63,151 bases of DNA, taken from Comamonas sp. GTDB taxonomy: Bacteria > Pseudomonadota > Gammaproteobacteria > Burkholderiales > Burkholderiaceae_C. The notes under the pieces are model-generated. The model was given only the letters and a program-made list of their open reading frames with translations. It was not told the DNA's origin and made no database searches. Where the stretch lies: assembly GCF_009360615.1 (NCBI RefSeq), contig NZ_SPEY01000065.1:1-63151 (forward strand), in the 5' to 3' direction. Of this stretch, positions 8,279 through 17,318 are shown one piece after another (position 1 is the first letter of the stretch; the number at the start of each line of letters is the position of its first letter). The position numbers and the translations under genes are program-made.

Positions 8279-8773
8279 ATGGACGCCAAGCCCAGTTTCA
8301 TTGCCCAAGCCCCTGCCCCGCAACCGTGCCATCTGCAGCCTGCCGGTCTCTATGACAGCCTGCCCAACGGCTACACCCATGTCGTCACCGCCCAGGAGCC
8401 GCTGCGCTGGCTCTTCGTTTCGGGCCAGGGCGGAGAGAACGCCCTTGCCGAGCTGCCAGACAACTTTGCGCAGCAGGCTGCGCAGGCTCTCGCCAACATC
8501 AAGACCGCCCTGTCCGCCGGTGGCGCGGACATGGGACATGTGCTCAAGCTCACCGTGCTCATCGTCGATCACTCGCTGGAGCGCTTCGAGCACTGGCAAC
8601 GTGCCGTGAGACAGCACTGGGGCAGCGGCGAGCCCGGAGACCGGCGACCACGCTTTCCGGCCTGCACCCTGATTCCCGTGCCCAAGCTGGCCCTGCCCGG
8701 CATGCTGATCGAGGTGGAGGCCACCGCGGCCCTGCCCATGGCAATGGGCGCCAGAGCCGCCATGCCCGCCTGA
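8279..8773 (+). CDS. Rid (YjgF/YER057c/UK114) family protein
   Basis: A 164-residue protein with the Rid fold signatures WLFVSGQGG, a central ADMGHVLKLTVLIVDH, and a C-terminal LPGMLIEVEATAAL. RidA proper hydrolyses reactive enamine/imine intermediates and needs an Arg in a PAR motif; here the equivalent stretch is PRFPACTLIPV, so that Arg is replaced and this is likely a Rid subgroup other than RidA. It is the first gene downstream of the SoxR box, so it is probably induced by redox-cycling agents. The MFS gene follows after 19 bases, suggesting an operon. Confidence 0.8.
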   Translation: MDAKPSFIAQAPAPQPCHLQPAGLYDSLPNGYTHVVTAQEPLRWLFVSGQGGENALAELPDNFAQQAAQALANIKTALSAGGADMGHVLKLTVLIVDHSLERFEHWQRAVRQHWGSGEPGDRRPRFPACTLIPVPKLALPGMLIEVEATAALPMAMGARAAMPA

Positions 8774-8792
8774 CCCTGCACCTGATCCCCTC

Positions 8793-10001
8793 ATGAAAAC
8801 CACAACACCAGCGGCCACCGCAGTCCTCTCCAGAACCACCCTGCTGCTCATGGCCACGGCCTGCGGACTGTGCGCCGGAGCCAATTATTTCAACCAGCCC
8901 CTGCTCAACTCCATGGTCCAGCATCTGCGGATCAGCGATGCCCAGGCCTCCAGCACCGTGACCATGGCCCAGGTCTCCTACGGCCTGGGACTGCTGTTTC
9001 TGGTGCCGCTGGGCGATATGCTGGAGCGCCGCCGCCTGGTTCTGACCCTGATGCTGCTGGCCGCCTGCGGCATGCTGCTGTCGGGTATCAGCGGCCTGGC
9101 AGGCAGCTTTGCGCTGCTGGCCGCCGGCACTCTGATGGCAGGGGTGTTCTCGGTGGCCGCCCAGGTGCTGGTACCCATGGCCGCCACCTTTGCGGCACCG
9201 GGTGCCAGCGGGCGTGCCGTCGGCCTGGTGATGAGCGGCCTGCTGATCGGCATTCTGGCCTCGCGCAGCGTGGCGGGGATTCTGTCCGACCTGGGCGGCT
9301 GGAGCACTGTCTATTGGGTGGGGGCCGTCAGCACCGCCTTCATGGCCGTGCTGCTGGCACGGGCCCTGCCCAGGGCGGCTCCGCCCGCGCCTGTCAGCTA
9401 TGGCGAGGTCATGAAGTCCCTCGGGGACTTGCTGCGCCGGCATCCGCGCCTGCGCAGCCGCGCGCTGATCGGCGGCGCCGGATTTGCCACCGTGAGCGTG
9501 CTGTTCTCCACCATGGCACTGCTGCTGGCCGGGCCGGGCTTTGAACTCTCGGATCTGATGATCGGCCTGATCGGCATCGTGGGCATTGCCGGCGCGCTGA
9601 TGGCCAATATCGCCGGACGCATGGCCGACAGGGGGATGGAGCAGTCCACCACACTGACCGGCGGCATTCTGATGCTGCTGGGCTGGCTGTGCCTGTGGCT
9701 GGGCGGCCGCAGCATCTGGTGGTTTCTGCTCGGCCTGCTGGTGGTCGACGGCGCCTTGCAGGCCCTGCACATCAGCAACCAGAACGTGGTCTATGCATTG
9801 GCACCCGAGGCCCGCTCGCGCATCAACGCCGTCTACATGACCACCTACTTTCTCGGCGCATCCATCGGCTCGGCGCTGGGCTCGTGGGCCTGGCTGGCCT
9901 ATGGCTGGAGCGGCACCAGCCTCATGGGCGGCCTGCTGGGGCTGCTCACTGTGGCCATGGTGCTCTGGGATCGCAGCCTGCTTGCCCGTTCACGCAGCTA
10001 A
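8793..10001 (+). CDS. MFS transporter, SoxR-linked exporter
   Basis: A 402-residue 12-helix permease. The motif-A-like loop is VPLGDMLERRRLVLTLMLL after helix 2. It resembles bacterial drug/proton antiporters; substrate not determined. Position 19 bases after the Rid gene and downstream of the SoxR-type promoter suggests induction by redox-active compounds such as quinones or phenazines, with export of those compounds a sensible role. That function is inferred from SoxR regulons in non-enteric bacteria, which commonly include efflux pumps. A strong terminator follows. Confidence 0.85.
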   Translation: MKTTTPAATAVLSRTTLLLMATACGLCAGANYFNQPLLNSMVQHLRISDAQASSTVTMAQVSYGLGLLFLVPLGDMLERRRLVLTLMLLAACGMLLSGISGLAGSFALLAAGTLMAGVFSVAAQVLVPMAATFAAPGASGRAVGLVMSGLLIGILASRSVAGILSDLGGWSTVYWVGAVSTAFMAVLLARALPRAAPPAPVSYGEVMKSLGDLLRRHPRLRSRALIGGAGFATVSVLFSTMALLLAGPGFELSDLMIGLIGIVGIAGALMANIAGRMADRGMEQSTTLTGGILMLLGWLCLWLGGRSIWWFLLGLLVVDGALQALHISNQNVVYALAPEARSRINAVYMTTYFLGASIGSALGSWAWLAYGWSGTSLMGGLLGLLTVAMVLWDRSLLARSRS

Positions 10002-10056
10002 TCCATTTTGATAGCTGGCCGCTCTCTACCGATGAGCGATACAGCCAGAAATCATC

Positions 10057-10094
10057 AAAAAACCCCGCAGAGCCTCCACGCTGCGGGGTTTTTT
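10057..10094. terminator. Bidirectional intrinsic terminator
   Basis: Perfect 14-base arms (AAAAAACCCCGCAG and CTGCGGGGTTTTTT) flank a 10-base loop. The A-run and T-run make it work on both strands, between the convergent MFS gene and htpG. Confidence 0.9.
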
Positions 10095-10113
10095 ATCGGG
10101 GTGACTGAACCGT

Positions 10114-12063
10114 TCAGGCCAGCAGCGCGTTCACACGCTTGACATAGGCGGCCGGGTCCTCGGGCATGCCGCCCTCGGCCAGCACGGCCTGGTCGAACAG
10201 GATCTGTGCCAGATCGTGGAAGTGGACGGAGCCGTCCAGCTTCTTGACCAGGGCATGATCGGGGTTCACCTCCAGCACCGGCTTGGTCTCGGGAGCGGCC
10301 TGGCCAGCCTGCTTGAGCAGGCGCGCCAGCTGCAGGCTCATGCCGCCGTCGCTGACCACCAGACAGGCGGGCGAGTCGACCAGGCGGCTGGTGGCGCGCA
10401 CGTCTTCGGCACGGTCCTTGAGGGCTTCCTTGAGCTTGGCCAGCACGGGCTTGAAGGCTTCGGCGGCTTCCTCGGCCGCCTTCTTCTCTTCCTCGTTCTG
10501 CAGCTTGCCCAGGTCCACGGCCCCCTTGGCCACGGACTGCAGCGGCGTGCCGTCAAAGTCGTGCAGATAGTTGAGCGCCCACTCGTCCACGCGATCGGTC
10601 ATCAGCAGGACTTCGATGCCCTTCTTCTTGAACACTTCGAGCTGCGGGCTGTTCTTTGCTGCCGCCAGGGTGTCGGCCGTGATGTAGTAGATCGCGTCCT
10701 GACCCTCCTTCATGCGAGCCTTGTAGTCGGCAAACGAGGTGTTCAGGCCTTCATGCGTGGTGGTGGCGAACCGCAGCAGCTTGGCAATGCGTTCCTTGTT
10801 TCCGAAATCCTCGCCCAACCCTTCCTTGAGCACGGCGCCGAATTCTCGATAGAACTGGCTGAACTTGCCTTCCTTGGCCTTGTCTTCTTCGCTGACCACA
10901 TCCTGCACGCCATCCGCGCCTTCGGCTGCGGCTTCGTGCCTGTCGTGGCGCGCCAGGTCTTCCAGCATGGAGAGCACGCGCTTGGCCGAACCGTCTCGGA
11001 TCAGGCGCACATCGCGGCTTTCCTGCAGCAGCTCGCGGCTCACGTTCAGCGGCAGGTCGGCAGAGTCGATCACGCCCTTCACAAAACGCAGGTACTGGGG
11101 CATCAGCGCCTCGGCATCGTCCATGATGAAGACGCGCTTCACATAGAGCTTGATGCCGGCGTGCTTGTCACGCTGGTACAGATCGAACGGGGCCTTGGCG
11201 GGGATGTACAGCAGCTGCGTGTACTCGGTGTTGCCTTCGACGCGGTTGTGGCTCCAGGTCAGCGGGTCTTCGAAGTCATGGCTGATGGCCTTGTAGAACT
11301 CCTTGTACTGCTCTTCCGTGATGTCCTTCCTGGCGCGGGTCCACAAGGCGCTGGCCTTGTTCACGGTTTCCCACTCGCCGGTCTTGACCATCTCGCCGGG
11401 CTGATCGTTCTCGCCGTCCTTCCACTCTTCCTTTTCCATCAGGATGGGCAGGCTGATGTGGTCGGAATACTTGGAGATGACCTGCTTGAGCTTGTAGCCG
11501 TTGAGGAACTCCTGGGCGTCGTCGCGCAGGTGCAGGATGATGCTGGTGCCGCGCTGGGCGCGTTCGATCTGCTCGATCTCGAAGTCGCCCGTGCCGCCGC
11601 TGATCCAGCGCACGCCGGCCGATGCCGGCGCACCGGCACGGCGGGTTTCCACGGTGATCTTGTCCGCCACGATGAAGCCCGAGTAGAAGCCCACGCCGAA
11701 CTGGCCGATCAGCTGCGAGTCGGCCTTCTGGTCGCCACTGAGCTTTTCCATGAAAGCCTTGGTGCCGCTCTTGGCAATCGTGCCCAGGTTGTCGATCGCT
11801 TCCTGCTCGCTCATGCCGATGCCGGTATCGGTGATGGTGAGCGTGCGCGCTGCCTTGTCGAAGGATACGCGCACTTCCAGCTCGGGCTGATCGCCGTAGA
11901 GGCTGGCGTCTCCCAGCGCTTCAAAGCGCAGCTTGTCGCAAGCATCCGACGCATTGGAAATCAGCTCGCGCAGGAAGATTTCCTGGTTGGAGTACAGCGA
12001 ATGCGTGACCAGGTGCAGCAATTGGGCCACTTCGGCCTGGAAGGAATGGGTTTGCTTTGTCAT
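10114..12063 (-). CDS. htpG: Molecular chaperone HtpG (Hsp90)
   Basis: A 649-residue Hsp90, slightly longer than E. coli HtpG (624). The N-terminal GHKL ATPase motifs are all present: [17 protein letters not shown] (motif I), [10 protein letters not shown] (motif II) and [15 protein letters not shown] (motif III). The middle and C-terminal dimerisation regions follow in normal order (for example the segment [20 protein letters not shown]). It is an ATP-dependent cytosolic chaperone for late folding and stress recovery. Start ATG 12063 begins [19 protein letters not shown], as in homologues. A heat-shock-type promoter is visible about 70-95 bases upstream. The opposite strand holds a long shadow frame. 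Confidence 0.97.
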   Translation of the reverse strand: MTKQTHSFQAEVAQLLHLVTHSLYSNQEIFLRELISNASDACDKLRFEALGDASLYGDQPELEVRVSFDKAARTLTITDTGIGMSEQEAIDNLGTIAKSGTKAFMEKLSGDQKADSQLIGQFGVGFYSGFIVADKITVETRRAGAPASAGVRWISGGTGDFEIEQIERAQRGTSIILHLRDDAQEFLNGYKLKQVISKYSDHISLPILMEKEEWKDGENDQPGEMVKTGEWETVNKASALWTRARKDITEEQYKEFYKAISHDFEDPLTWSHNRVEGNTEYTQLLYIPAKAPFDLYQRDKHAGIKLYVKRVFIMDDAEALMPQYLRFVKGVIDSADLPLNVSRELLQESRDVRLIRDGSAKRVLSMLEDLARHDRHEAAAEGADGVQDVVSEEDKAKEGKFSQFYREFGAVLKEGLGEDFGNKERIAKLLRFATTTHEGLNTSFADYKARMKEGQDAIYYITADTLAAAKNSPQLEVFKKKGIEVLLMTDRVDEWALNYLHDFDGTPLQSVAKGAVDLGKLQNEEEKKAAEEAAEAFKPVLAKLKEALKDRAEDVRATSRLVDSPACLVVSDGGMSLQLARLLKQAGQAAPETKPVLEVNPDHALVKKLDGSVHFHDLAQILFDQAVLAEGGMPEDPAAYVKRVNALLA

Positions 12064-12130
12064 GTCTTTGTGAGCGAAGAACTGAAATCAAACGCCGCCC
12101 GGAGATTCTCTCAAGGCGATCCGCAGACTT

Positions 12131-12158
12131 AGCTAGGGCCTGCCCCGGAAATTTCAAG
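12131..12158 (-). promoter_or_regulatory. Sigma-32-like heat-shock promoter of htpG
   Basis: On the minus strand CTTGAAA (12158-12152) is followed after 13 bases by CCCTAGCT (12138-12131). This matches the sigma-32 consensus CTTGAAA/CCCCATnT in the -35 exactly and the -10 partly, with a normal spacer. Transcription would start near 12123, about 60 bases before the htpG start. Confidence 0.65.
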
Positions 12159-12374
12159 GGCGCTTCGGGCAAGAAAAAAAGCGCAAGCGCCGATTCAAAA
12201 AGAATAGCTACTTACGCTTTCCATAAAAGGGATAGATGCCGATTTCCCTTTAGAACCGGCACCTCTCGAAACCAGAGACAGCGAGCAACAGACGTCCCGC
12301 CGCAAGGCCTTCACCTCTCCCGAAGAGACAGAGGGAGGGCTGTGCCCCCCGGGCGCGAAGCGCCCTAAGGGGTG
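12159..12374. other. Intergenic region between rluF-like gene and htpG promoter, with GC hairpin
   Basis: Together with the htpG leader and promoter this fills the 311-base gene-free stretch from 12064 to 12374. Besides the promoter I see an A-rich run near 12172-12180 and, just past the pseudouridine synthase stop codon, a short hairpin (GGGCGC / GCGCCC, 12351-12365, three-base loop) in a C/G-rich context. It lacks a U-tract, so termination there is uncertain. No ORF of convincing quality is present. Confidence 0.5.
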
Positions 12375-14327
12375 TCAGAAGCTTTCATGCGCAGCCAGAT
12401 AGCGCCACTGGCCCGTGGGCAGATTGCCCAGGGTCACGCCGCCGATACGGATGCGCTTGAGGCCCACGACCTTGAGGCCCACCAGCTCGCACATGCGGCG
12501 AATCTGGCGCTTCTTGCCTTCGGTCAGCACAAAACGCAGCTGCTCCGGGTTCTGCCAGTCCACCTGTGCCGGCTTGAGCGGCTGCTCGTCCAGCGACAGG
12601 CCGTGGCGCAGCAGAGCCAGCTTCTCCTCGGGAAAGACGGACTGCACGTCCACATCGCGATCGCCGAAGGTCACGCGCACCAGGTATTCCTTGTCGACTT
12701 CCGAGTCCTCGCCAATGATCTGACGCGCCACGCGGCCATCCTGCGTCAGCACCAGCAACCCTACCGAGTCGATGTCCAGACGTCCGCAGGGAGCCAGACC
12801 CTTGAGCTGGCTGAAGTTGAAGCGCGTCTTGCTGCGGTCTTCGTTCCAGCGGTTCTCGTTCGTGATCAGCACCACGGCAGGTTCATGGCCGTCCTCGGCC
12901 TGACCGCTGACATAGCCCATGGGCTTGTTCAGCAGAATGGTGACCTGCTGATCCTGGCGCTCCTGAGCCTTCCGGTCGATCTCGATCCTGTCGCCAGGCA
13001 CCACGTTCTGGCCCATGGTTGCGACTTCGCCGTTGACCGTGACCCAGCCGTTTTCCACCCACTCATCGGCCTCGCGGCGCGAGCACAGACCCATGTCGGC
13101 AATGCGCTTGTTGATGCGCAGGGCTCCGGGACGATCGTCCTGGCGCGCTTCCACTTCGGGCGCGCGCTTGACGGGAATGGCACGATCCGAGCCATCGGCT
13201 GCGGGACGATAGGTACGAATCCCGGTGGTGGGCCGGCGTGTGGCCTCCGACACGAACGAGCCGGGGATGTGGCGCTTTTCGGGCTCGCCACCACGCTCGT
13301 CGCGGCGACTGTCGCGGTGCTCTCCACGGCGCTCGTCATTGCGGCGCTCGCTACCGCGGCGGTCACCACGATCCAAGGAGCGGCCTTCGGGACGGCCACC
13401 GTAGCCACGGCTCTGTGGACGATCACCAAAGTCGCGGCCCTGCGGGCGATCACCACCACGGGACGGGTATTCGCGGCGTTCGCCGCCTTCGGAGCGGTCC
13501 GGGCGACCCAAACCACGGTTTTGCGGACGGTCACCAAAGTCACGGCCTTGAGGACGCTCGTCGCGGCGGCCTTCAAAGCGATCACCGCCACGACGTTCGC
13601 CGTCGCGTGGACGGAACTCACGGCGTTCGCCACCTTCGGAGCGCTCAAAGCGGCCCTGGTCGGGTCGGCCAAAACCGGACGAACGTGGACGGTCACCAAA
13701 GTCGCGGCCGCCTTGAGGACGCTCATCACGGCGGTCTTCACGAGGACGGAATTCACGACGCTCTGCGCCTTCGGAGCGCTCAAAACGGCCCTGATCGGGC
13801 CGGCCAAAACCGGACGAGCGTGGACGGTCACCAAAGTCACGGCCGCCTTGAGGACGGTCATCACGGGGACGGAACTCGCGGCGCTCGCCCGCGCGATCAC
13901 CATCACGCGACTCGCCATAGGGGCGGAAACCTCGATCACCGCCGCCAAAGCGACGCTCGCCGCCTTCGGCAAAGCGGTCATCGCGATCAGTGCGGGGACG
14001 CCGCTCGTCACGCTGCGAGAAGCCGCCGCGGCGTTCGCCGTCGTCACGGACAGGACGTCCGCCATCGGGGCGACCCAAACCGGAAGCGCGGGGGCGCTCG
14101 TCGCGCTCACGCTGAGGGCGTGCGCCACGCTCGCCACGCAGGCCTTCGCCGCGCGGGCCGCGATCGGATCCGCCTGCGGGCCGGGCGCCACGGGCTGCAG
14201 CGGGCTTTTCCGCCTTGGCTGGCTTGGCCGGTGCACGCAAAACAGGGCGCGCCGACGATGCATCGGAGGGCGCGGAGGAATTGCCAGCACCAGGGGTGCC
14301 GGACTCTTTAGGAGGTTTGACTGACAT
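12375..14327 (-). CDS. rRNA large-subunit pseudouridine synthase, RluF-like, with long disordered N-terminal extension
   Basis: A 650-residue protein whose C-terminal 250 residues form a complete RsuA/RluB/RluF-family enzyme: S4 RNA-binding domain at about 403-450 (LRINKRIADMGLCSRREADE), catalytic GRLD motif at 515-518 with Asp517/518 region, and the C-terminal QIRRMCELVG and LPTGQWR motifs that resemble E. coli RluF. It should isomerise a uridine in 23S rRNA. The first 400 residues are Arg/Gly/Asp/Glu-rich and disordered, with four degenerate repeats of about 41-49 residues around RDFGDRPRSSGFGRPDQ. RluF itself is near 290 residues, so this extension is the main oddity; it may bind RNA or ribosomes. 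An equally long open frame on the other strand is a shadow. Confidence 0.88.
   Translation of the reverse strand: MSVKPPKESGTPGAGNSSAPSDASSARPVLRAPAKPAKAEKPAAARGARPAGGSDRGPRGEGLRGERGARPQRERDERPRASGLGRPDGGRPVRDDGERRGGFSQRDERRPRTDRDDRFAEGGERRFGGGDRGFRPYGESRDGDRAGERREFRPRDDRPQGGRDFGDRPRSSGFGRPDQGRFERSEGAERREFRPREDRRDERPQGGRDFGDRPRSSGFGRPDQGRFERSEGGERREFRPRDGERRGGDRFEGRRDERPQGRDFGDRPQNRGLGRPDRSEGGERREYPSRGGDRPQGRDFGDRPQSRGYGGRPEGRSLDRGDRRGSERRNDERRGEHRDSRRDERGGEPEKRHIPGSFVSEATRRPTTGIRTYRPAADGSDRAIPVKRAPEVEARQDDRPGALRINKRIADMGLCSRREADEWVENGWVTVNGEVATMGQNVVPGDRIEIDRKAQERQDQQVTILLNKPMGYVSGQAEDGHEPAVVLITNENRWNEDRSKTRFNFSQLKGLAPCGRLDIDSVGLLVLTQDGRVARQIIGEDSEVDKEYLVRVTFGDRDVDVQSVFPEEKLALLRHGLSLDEQPLKPAQVDWQNPEQLRFVLTEGKKRQIRRMCELVGLKVVGLKRIRIGGVTLGNLPTGQWRYLAAHESF
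13377..13886 (-). repeat. Degenerate tandem repeats encoding Arg/Gly-rich units
   Basis: Four in-frame repeat units (protein residues about 148-188, 189-233, 234-282, 283-317) each begin ERREF/ERREY and carry RDFGDRP. Units are 35-49 codons long and vary at their ends. Units 1 and 2 are nearly identical in the core, suggesting recent duplication. Confidence 0.75.
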
Positions 14328-14411
14328 TTGGGCGTAATTGTCTCGCGACGCGCGGGCGCGAGGCGAGAGTTATCCACAATTCCAGCACGGAGCTAGGTTA
14401 TAGGACAGGCC

Positions 14412-15155
14412 TCATGCCAGCGCCCTGCGCGATGCGCTGAACTCGCCATGGCGCAGCGACTCCAGGTCCAGCACGCGCAGGCCGCCATATTCGATCTGGA
14501 TCACGCGCTCGCGCTGCAGCACCGACAAGGCCTCGTTCACACGCTGGCGCGACAGGCCGACCAGATTGGCCAGTTCCTGCTGGGTGATGCGCAGAATCTG
14601 CCCCACGCCGGGGTAGAGCAAGGGGTTGAACAAGGCGGCCAGACTGCGCGCCACGCGCAGATCGGGGTTGCTCATGCGGTCGATCTCGCGCGCCGCGATG
14701 AACTGCCCGAGTCGCTCGTTGAGCTGGTTCATCACAAACCGGTTGAAGCCTATGGAGTGATCGAGCAGCCAGTGGAACATGTCTATGGGCAAGCCGCCCA
14801 CGACGCTCCTGCGAATGGCCTGCACGTTGTAGCGGTAGGGCTCTCGCTTGATGACCGTGCCCTCGCCAAACCAGCCGCCGGGCGGCAGCCCGGCCAGCGT
14901 CATGCTGATGCCGTCGGCGCTTTCGGTGTTCATCTTGAGCAGACCGTCGACCACCCCGAACCAGTAGGTCGGCGGGCGCCCCGTGCGGCAGACATAGTCA
15001 CCGGGCTCGGCATCGCCGACGAGCAGCACGCGCGCCACATTCTCACGCTCCAGCGGCAGCAGGACAGGCCACCAGGGAATGCCATCGAGTTCTGAGCTCA
15101 AAGGCTTGCGCCGCCTTTGGTGCAGGGACAGTTCTTGACTCATGTCGAGCAGCAT
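14412..15155 (-). CDS. Crp/Fnr-family transcriptional regulator
   Basis: About 247 residues: an N-terminal cyclic-nucleotide-binding-like beta-barrel (GDYVCRTGRPPTYWFGVVDGLLKM; GGWFGEGTVIK) and a C-terminal helix-turn-helix (ITQQELANLVGLSRQRVNEAL). No Fnr-type N-terminal cysteine cluster is visible, so oxygen sensing by a [4Fe-4S] cluster is unlikely; the effector is unknown. The first ATG is 15155; ATG 15143 (MSQELSLHQRRRK) is an alternative and TTG 15161 is possible. It is divergent from the acyl-CoA synthetase/Liv-type operon and probably controls it; two similar decamers in the intergenic region are candidate sites. Confidence 0.88.
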   Translation of the reverse strand: MLLDMSQELSLHQRRRKPLSSELDGIPWWPVLLPLERENVARVLLVGDAEPGDYVCRTGRPPTYWFGVVDGLLKMNTESADGISMTLAGLPPGGWFGEGTVIKREPYRYNVQAIRRSVVGGLPIDMFHWLLDHSIGFNRFVMNQLNERLGQFIAAREIDRMSNPDLRVARSLAALFNPLLYPGVGQILRITQQELANLVGLSRQRVNEALSVLQRERVIQIEYGGLRVLDLESLRHGEFSASRRALA

Positions 15156-15263
15156 TGCCAAAGCCGCGCTGGCGCAACAGCGGGATTTCCACGAGGCAGC
15201 AAATGCGCCATTTTCAGCAGCATTTGTTACAGCGGATTTTCACTATGCAGACTTTCCCTCAAA

Positions 15264-15292
15264 TTGTCGTCAAACAGACATCTTGACGTCAA
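15264..15292. promoter_or_regulatory. Paired TTGWCGTCAA boxes, candidate Crp/Fnr-type operator
   Basis: TTGTCGTCAA (15264-15273) and the perfect palindrome TTGACGTCAA (15283-15292) are in direct repeat 19 bases apart, close to two helical turns. They lie between the Crp/Fnr gene and the operon start. Use by the adjacent regulator is inferred; the half-sites TTGA/TCAA fit the family but with a shorter centre than the classical site. Confidence 0.45.
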
Positions 15293-15369
15293 AGTCACCC
15301 ATAGCATGCCTGCAAGACTTTCGTGAAGGGTAGCCGCTGCGGCTCAGCCCCCAACCAAGAGGATCAGGC

Positions 15370-17307
15370 ATGACAACCACGTTCCCGCAACTGCTGCTCA
15401 AGCACGCGACAGAACGCCCCGATGCACCCGCACTGCGCGAGAAGGAGTACGGCATCTGGCAGACCTGGAGCTGGCGCGAAGCTGCGCAAACCGTGCGCCA
15501 CATGGCTTGCGGCCTGCGCGCGCTGGGGCTCGAACGCGGCCAGAACCTGGCCTTCATCAGCGACAACCGGCCCCATGTCTACATGGGCTTTCTGGCCGTG
15601 CAGACCTGCGGCGCCGTGCCCATTCCGCTGTACCAGGACGCCGTGGCCGCCGAGATGCGCTTTGTGATGGAAGACGCCGAGATAGCGTTTGCCTTCGCCG
15701 AGAACCAGGAGCAGGTGGACAAGCTGCTGGAGGTACGCGAGAGCGTGCCAGGCATTCGCCACATCATCTACGACGACCCGCGCGGCCTGCGCAAGTACGA
15801 ACAGCCCGGGCTCATCAGCACCCAGGAACTGCTGGCCAAGGGCCAGGCGTGGGACGCACAGCACGCAGGAGCCTACGAGGCCATGGTCCAGGCCGTCTCG
15901 CCGGACGATGTCTCGGTCATCCTCTACACCTCGGGCACCACGGGCAAGCCCAAGGGAGTGTGCCAGACCCATGCCAGCTTTGGCGAATCCGCCCGCGGCG
16001 GCGTGCAGACCGATGACCTCAAGGCCTCGGACAATGTGATCTGCTACCTGCCCCCGGCCTGGGTGGGAGACCACCTGTTCTCGTTTGCGCAATGGCTGGT
16101 GGCGGGCTTCACCATCAACTGCCCGGAATCCGCGTCGACCATCGCCATCGACCTGCGTGAAATCGGACCCAGCTACTACTTTGCACCGCCGCGCATTTTC
16201 GAGGGCATGCTGACCTCGGTTTCCATCCGCATGGAAGATGCGTCACCGCTCAAACAGTGGATGTACGCAAGGGCCATGCAGGTGGCGCGCCGCGTAGGCT
16301 CGGACATCCTGGACGGAAAGAACGTCGGCACCCTGGACCGGCTCAAGTACCAGCTGGGCAATCTCTTCATCTACGGACCGCTGCGCAACGCCATGGGCCT
16401 GTCGCGCATCCGCGTGGCCTACACGGCAGGTGCCGCCATCGGACCGGAGCTGTTCCGCTTCTTTCGCTCCATTGGCATCAACCTCAAGCAGCTGTATGGG
16501 CAAACCGAGACCTGTGCCTATGTCTGCCTGCAGCGCGACCGCCAGGTGGAACTCTCCAGCGTGGGCCAGGCGGCACCGGGCATCGAGCTCAAGATTGCCG
16601 ACAACGGCGAGGTGCTGGTCAAGGGTGTCTCCGTGCTCAAGGAGTACTACAAGCGCCCCGATGCCACGGCCGAGGTGATCGATGCCAGCGGCTACTTCCA
16701 TACCGGCGATGCCGGGGTGATCGACGCCAACGGCCAGCTGCGCATCATCGACCGGGCCAAGGACGTGGGAAAGACCAGCCGTGGCGCCATGTTTGCGCCC
16801 AACTACATCGAGAACAAGCTCAAGTTCTTCCCGCATATCAAGGAAGCCGTGTGCTTTGGTCATGGCAAGGACGAAGTCTGCGCCTTCATCAACATCGACT
16901 ACGAGGCCGTGGGCAACTGGGCCGAGCGCCAGGGCCTGCCCTACGGTGGCTATGTGGACCTGGCCAGCAAGGCCAAGGTGCTGGAGCTGGTGGCCGATTG
17001 CATCGACAAGGTCAATGCCGACCTGGCCAGCGAGCCCGGCATGGCCGACACCCAGGTGGCGCGCTTTCTGGTGCTGCACAAGGAGCTGGACCCCGATGAC
17101 GACGAGCTGACGCGCACCCGCAAGGTGCGCCGCAACTTCATCGCCGACAAATATGGCGTGCTGGTGGAGGCACTCTACTCCGGCAAGCAACAGCAGTTCA
17201 TCGAGACCCTGGTGAAATTCGAGGACGGTCGCACGGGCAGCGTCAGCGCCACGCTGACCATCGTCGACGCCAGGCGCCACCCGGCTTCGGCCAAGGCCGC
17301 CGCCTGA
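15370..17307 (+). CDS. AMP-dependent acyl-CoA synthetase (long-chain type)
   Basis: A 645-residue ANL-superfamily ligase. The ATP/AMP loop reads VILYTSGTTGKPKGV, followed by the A5-like GQTETCAYVC and the hinge region YFHTGDAGVIDANGQLRIIDRAKD. Such enzymes form an acyl-adenylate and then a CoA thioester; the length and organisation fit long-chain or aromatic fatty acyl ligases. AAGAGGAT lies six bases before ATG 15370. It is the first gene of a seven-gene + strand operon with a Liv-type importer and a PaaK-like ligase, so it likely activates the imported acid. The actual substrate is not identifiable. Confidence 0.9.
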   Translation: MTTTFPQLLLKHATERPDAPALREKEYGIWQTWSWREAAQTVRHMACGLRALGLERGQNLAFISDNRPHVYMGFLAVQTCGAVPIPLYQDAVAAEMRFVMEDAEIAFAFAENQEQVDKLLEVRESVPGIRHIIYDDPRGLRKYEQPGLISTQELLAKGQAWDAQHAGAYEAMVQAVSPDDVSVILYTSGTTGKPKGVCQTHASFGESARGGVQTDDLKASDNVICYLPPAWVGDHLFSFAQWLVAGFTINCPESASTIAIDLREIGPSYYFAPPRIFEGMLTSVSIRMEDASPLKQWMYARAMQVARRVGSDILDGKNVGTLDRLKYQLGNLFIYGPLRNAMGLSRIRVAYTAGAAIGPELFRFFRSIGINLKQLYGQTETCAYVCLQRDRQVELSSVGQAAPGIELKIADNGEVLVKGVSVLKEYYKRPDATAEVIDASGYFHTGDAGVIDANGQLRIIDRAKDVGKTSRGAMFAPNYIENKLKFFPHIKEAVCFGHGKDEVCAFINIDYEAVGNWAERQGLPYGGYVDLASKAKVLELVADCIDKVNADLASEPGMADTQVARFLVLHKELDPDDDELTRTRKVRRNFIADKYGVLVEALYSGKQQQFIETLVKFEDGRTGSVSATLTIVDARRHPASAKAAA

Positions 17308-17318
17308 GAGGAATTTTC

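Noticed and set aside
10216..12132. 638-codon open frame opposite htpG
   Set aside because: htpG shows all Hsp90 motifs on the other strand; the shadow has no recognisable domain.
12372..14324. 650-codon open frame on the + strand opposite the pseudouridine synthase gene
   Set aside because: It is the exact shadow of the Arg/Gly-rich repeats and GC-biased codons; translation is Ala/Thr/Val-rich low complexity with no family, while the minus strand has full S4 and GRLD motifs.
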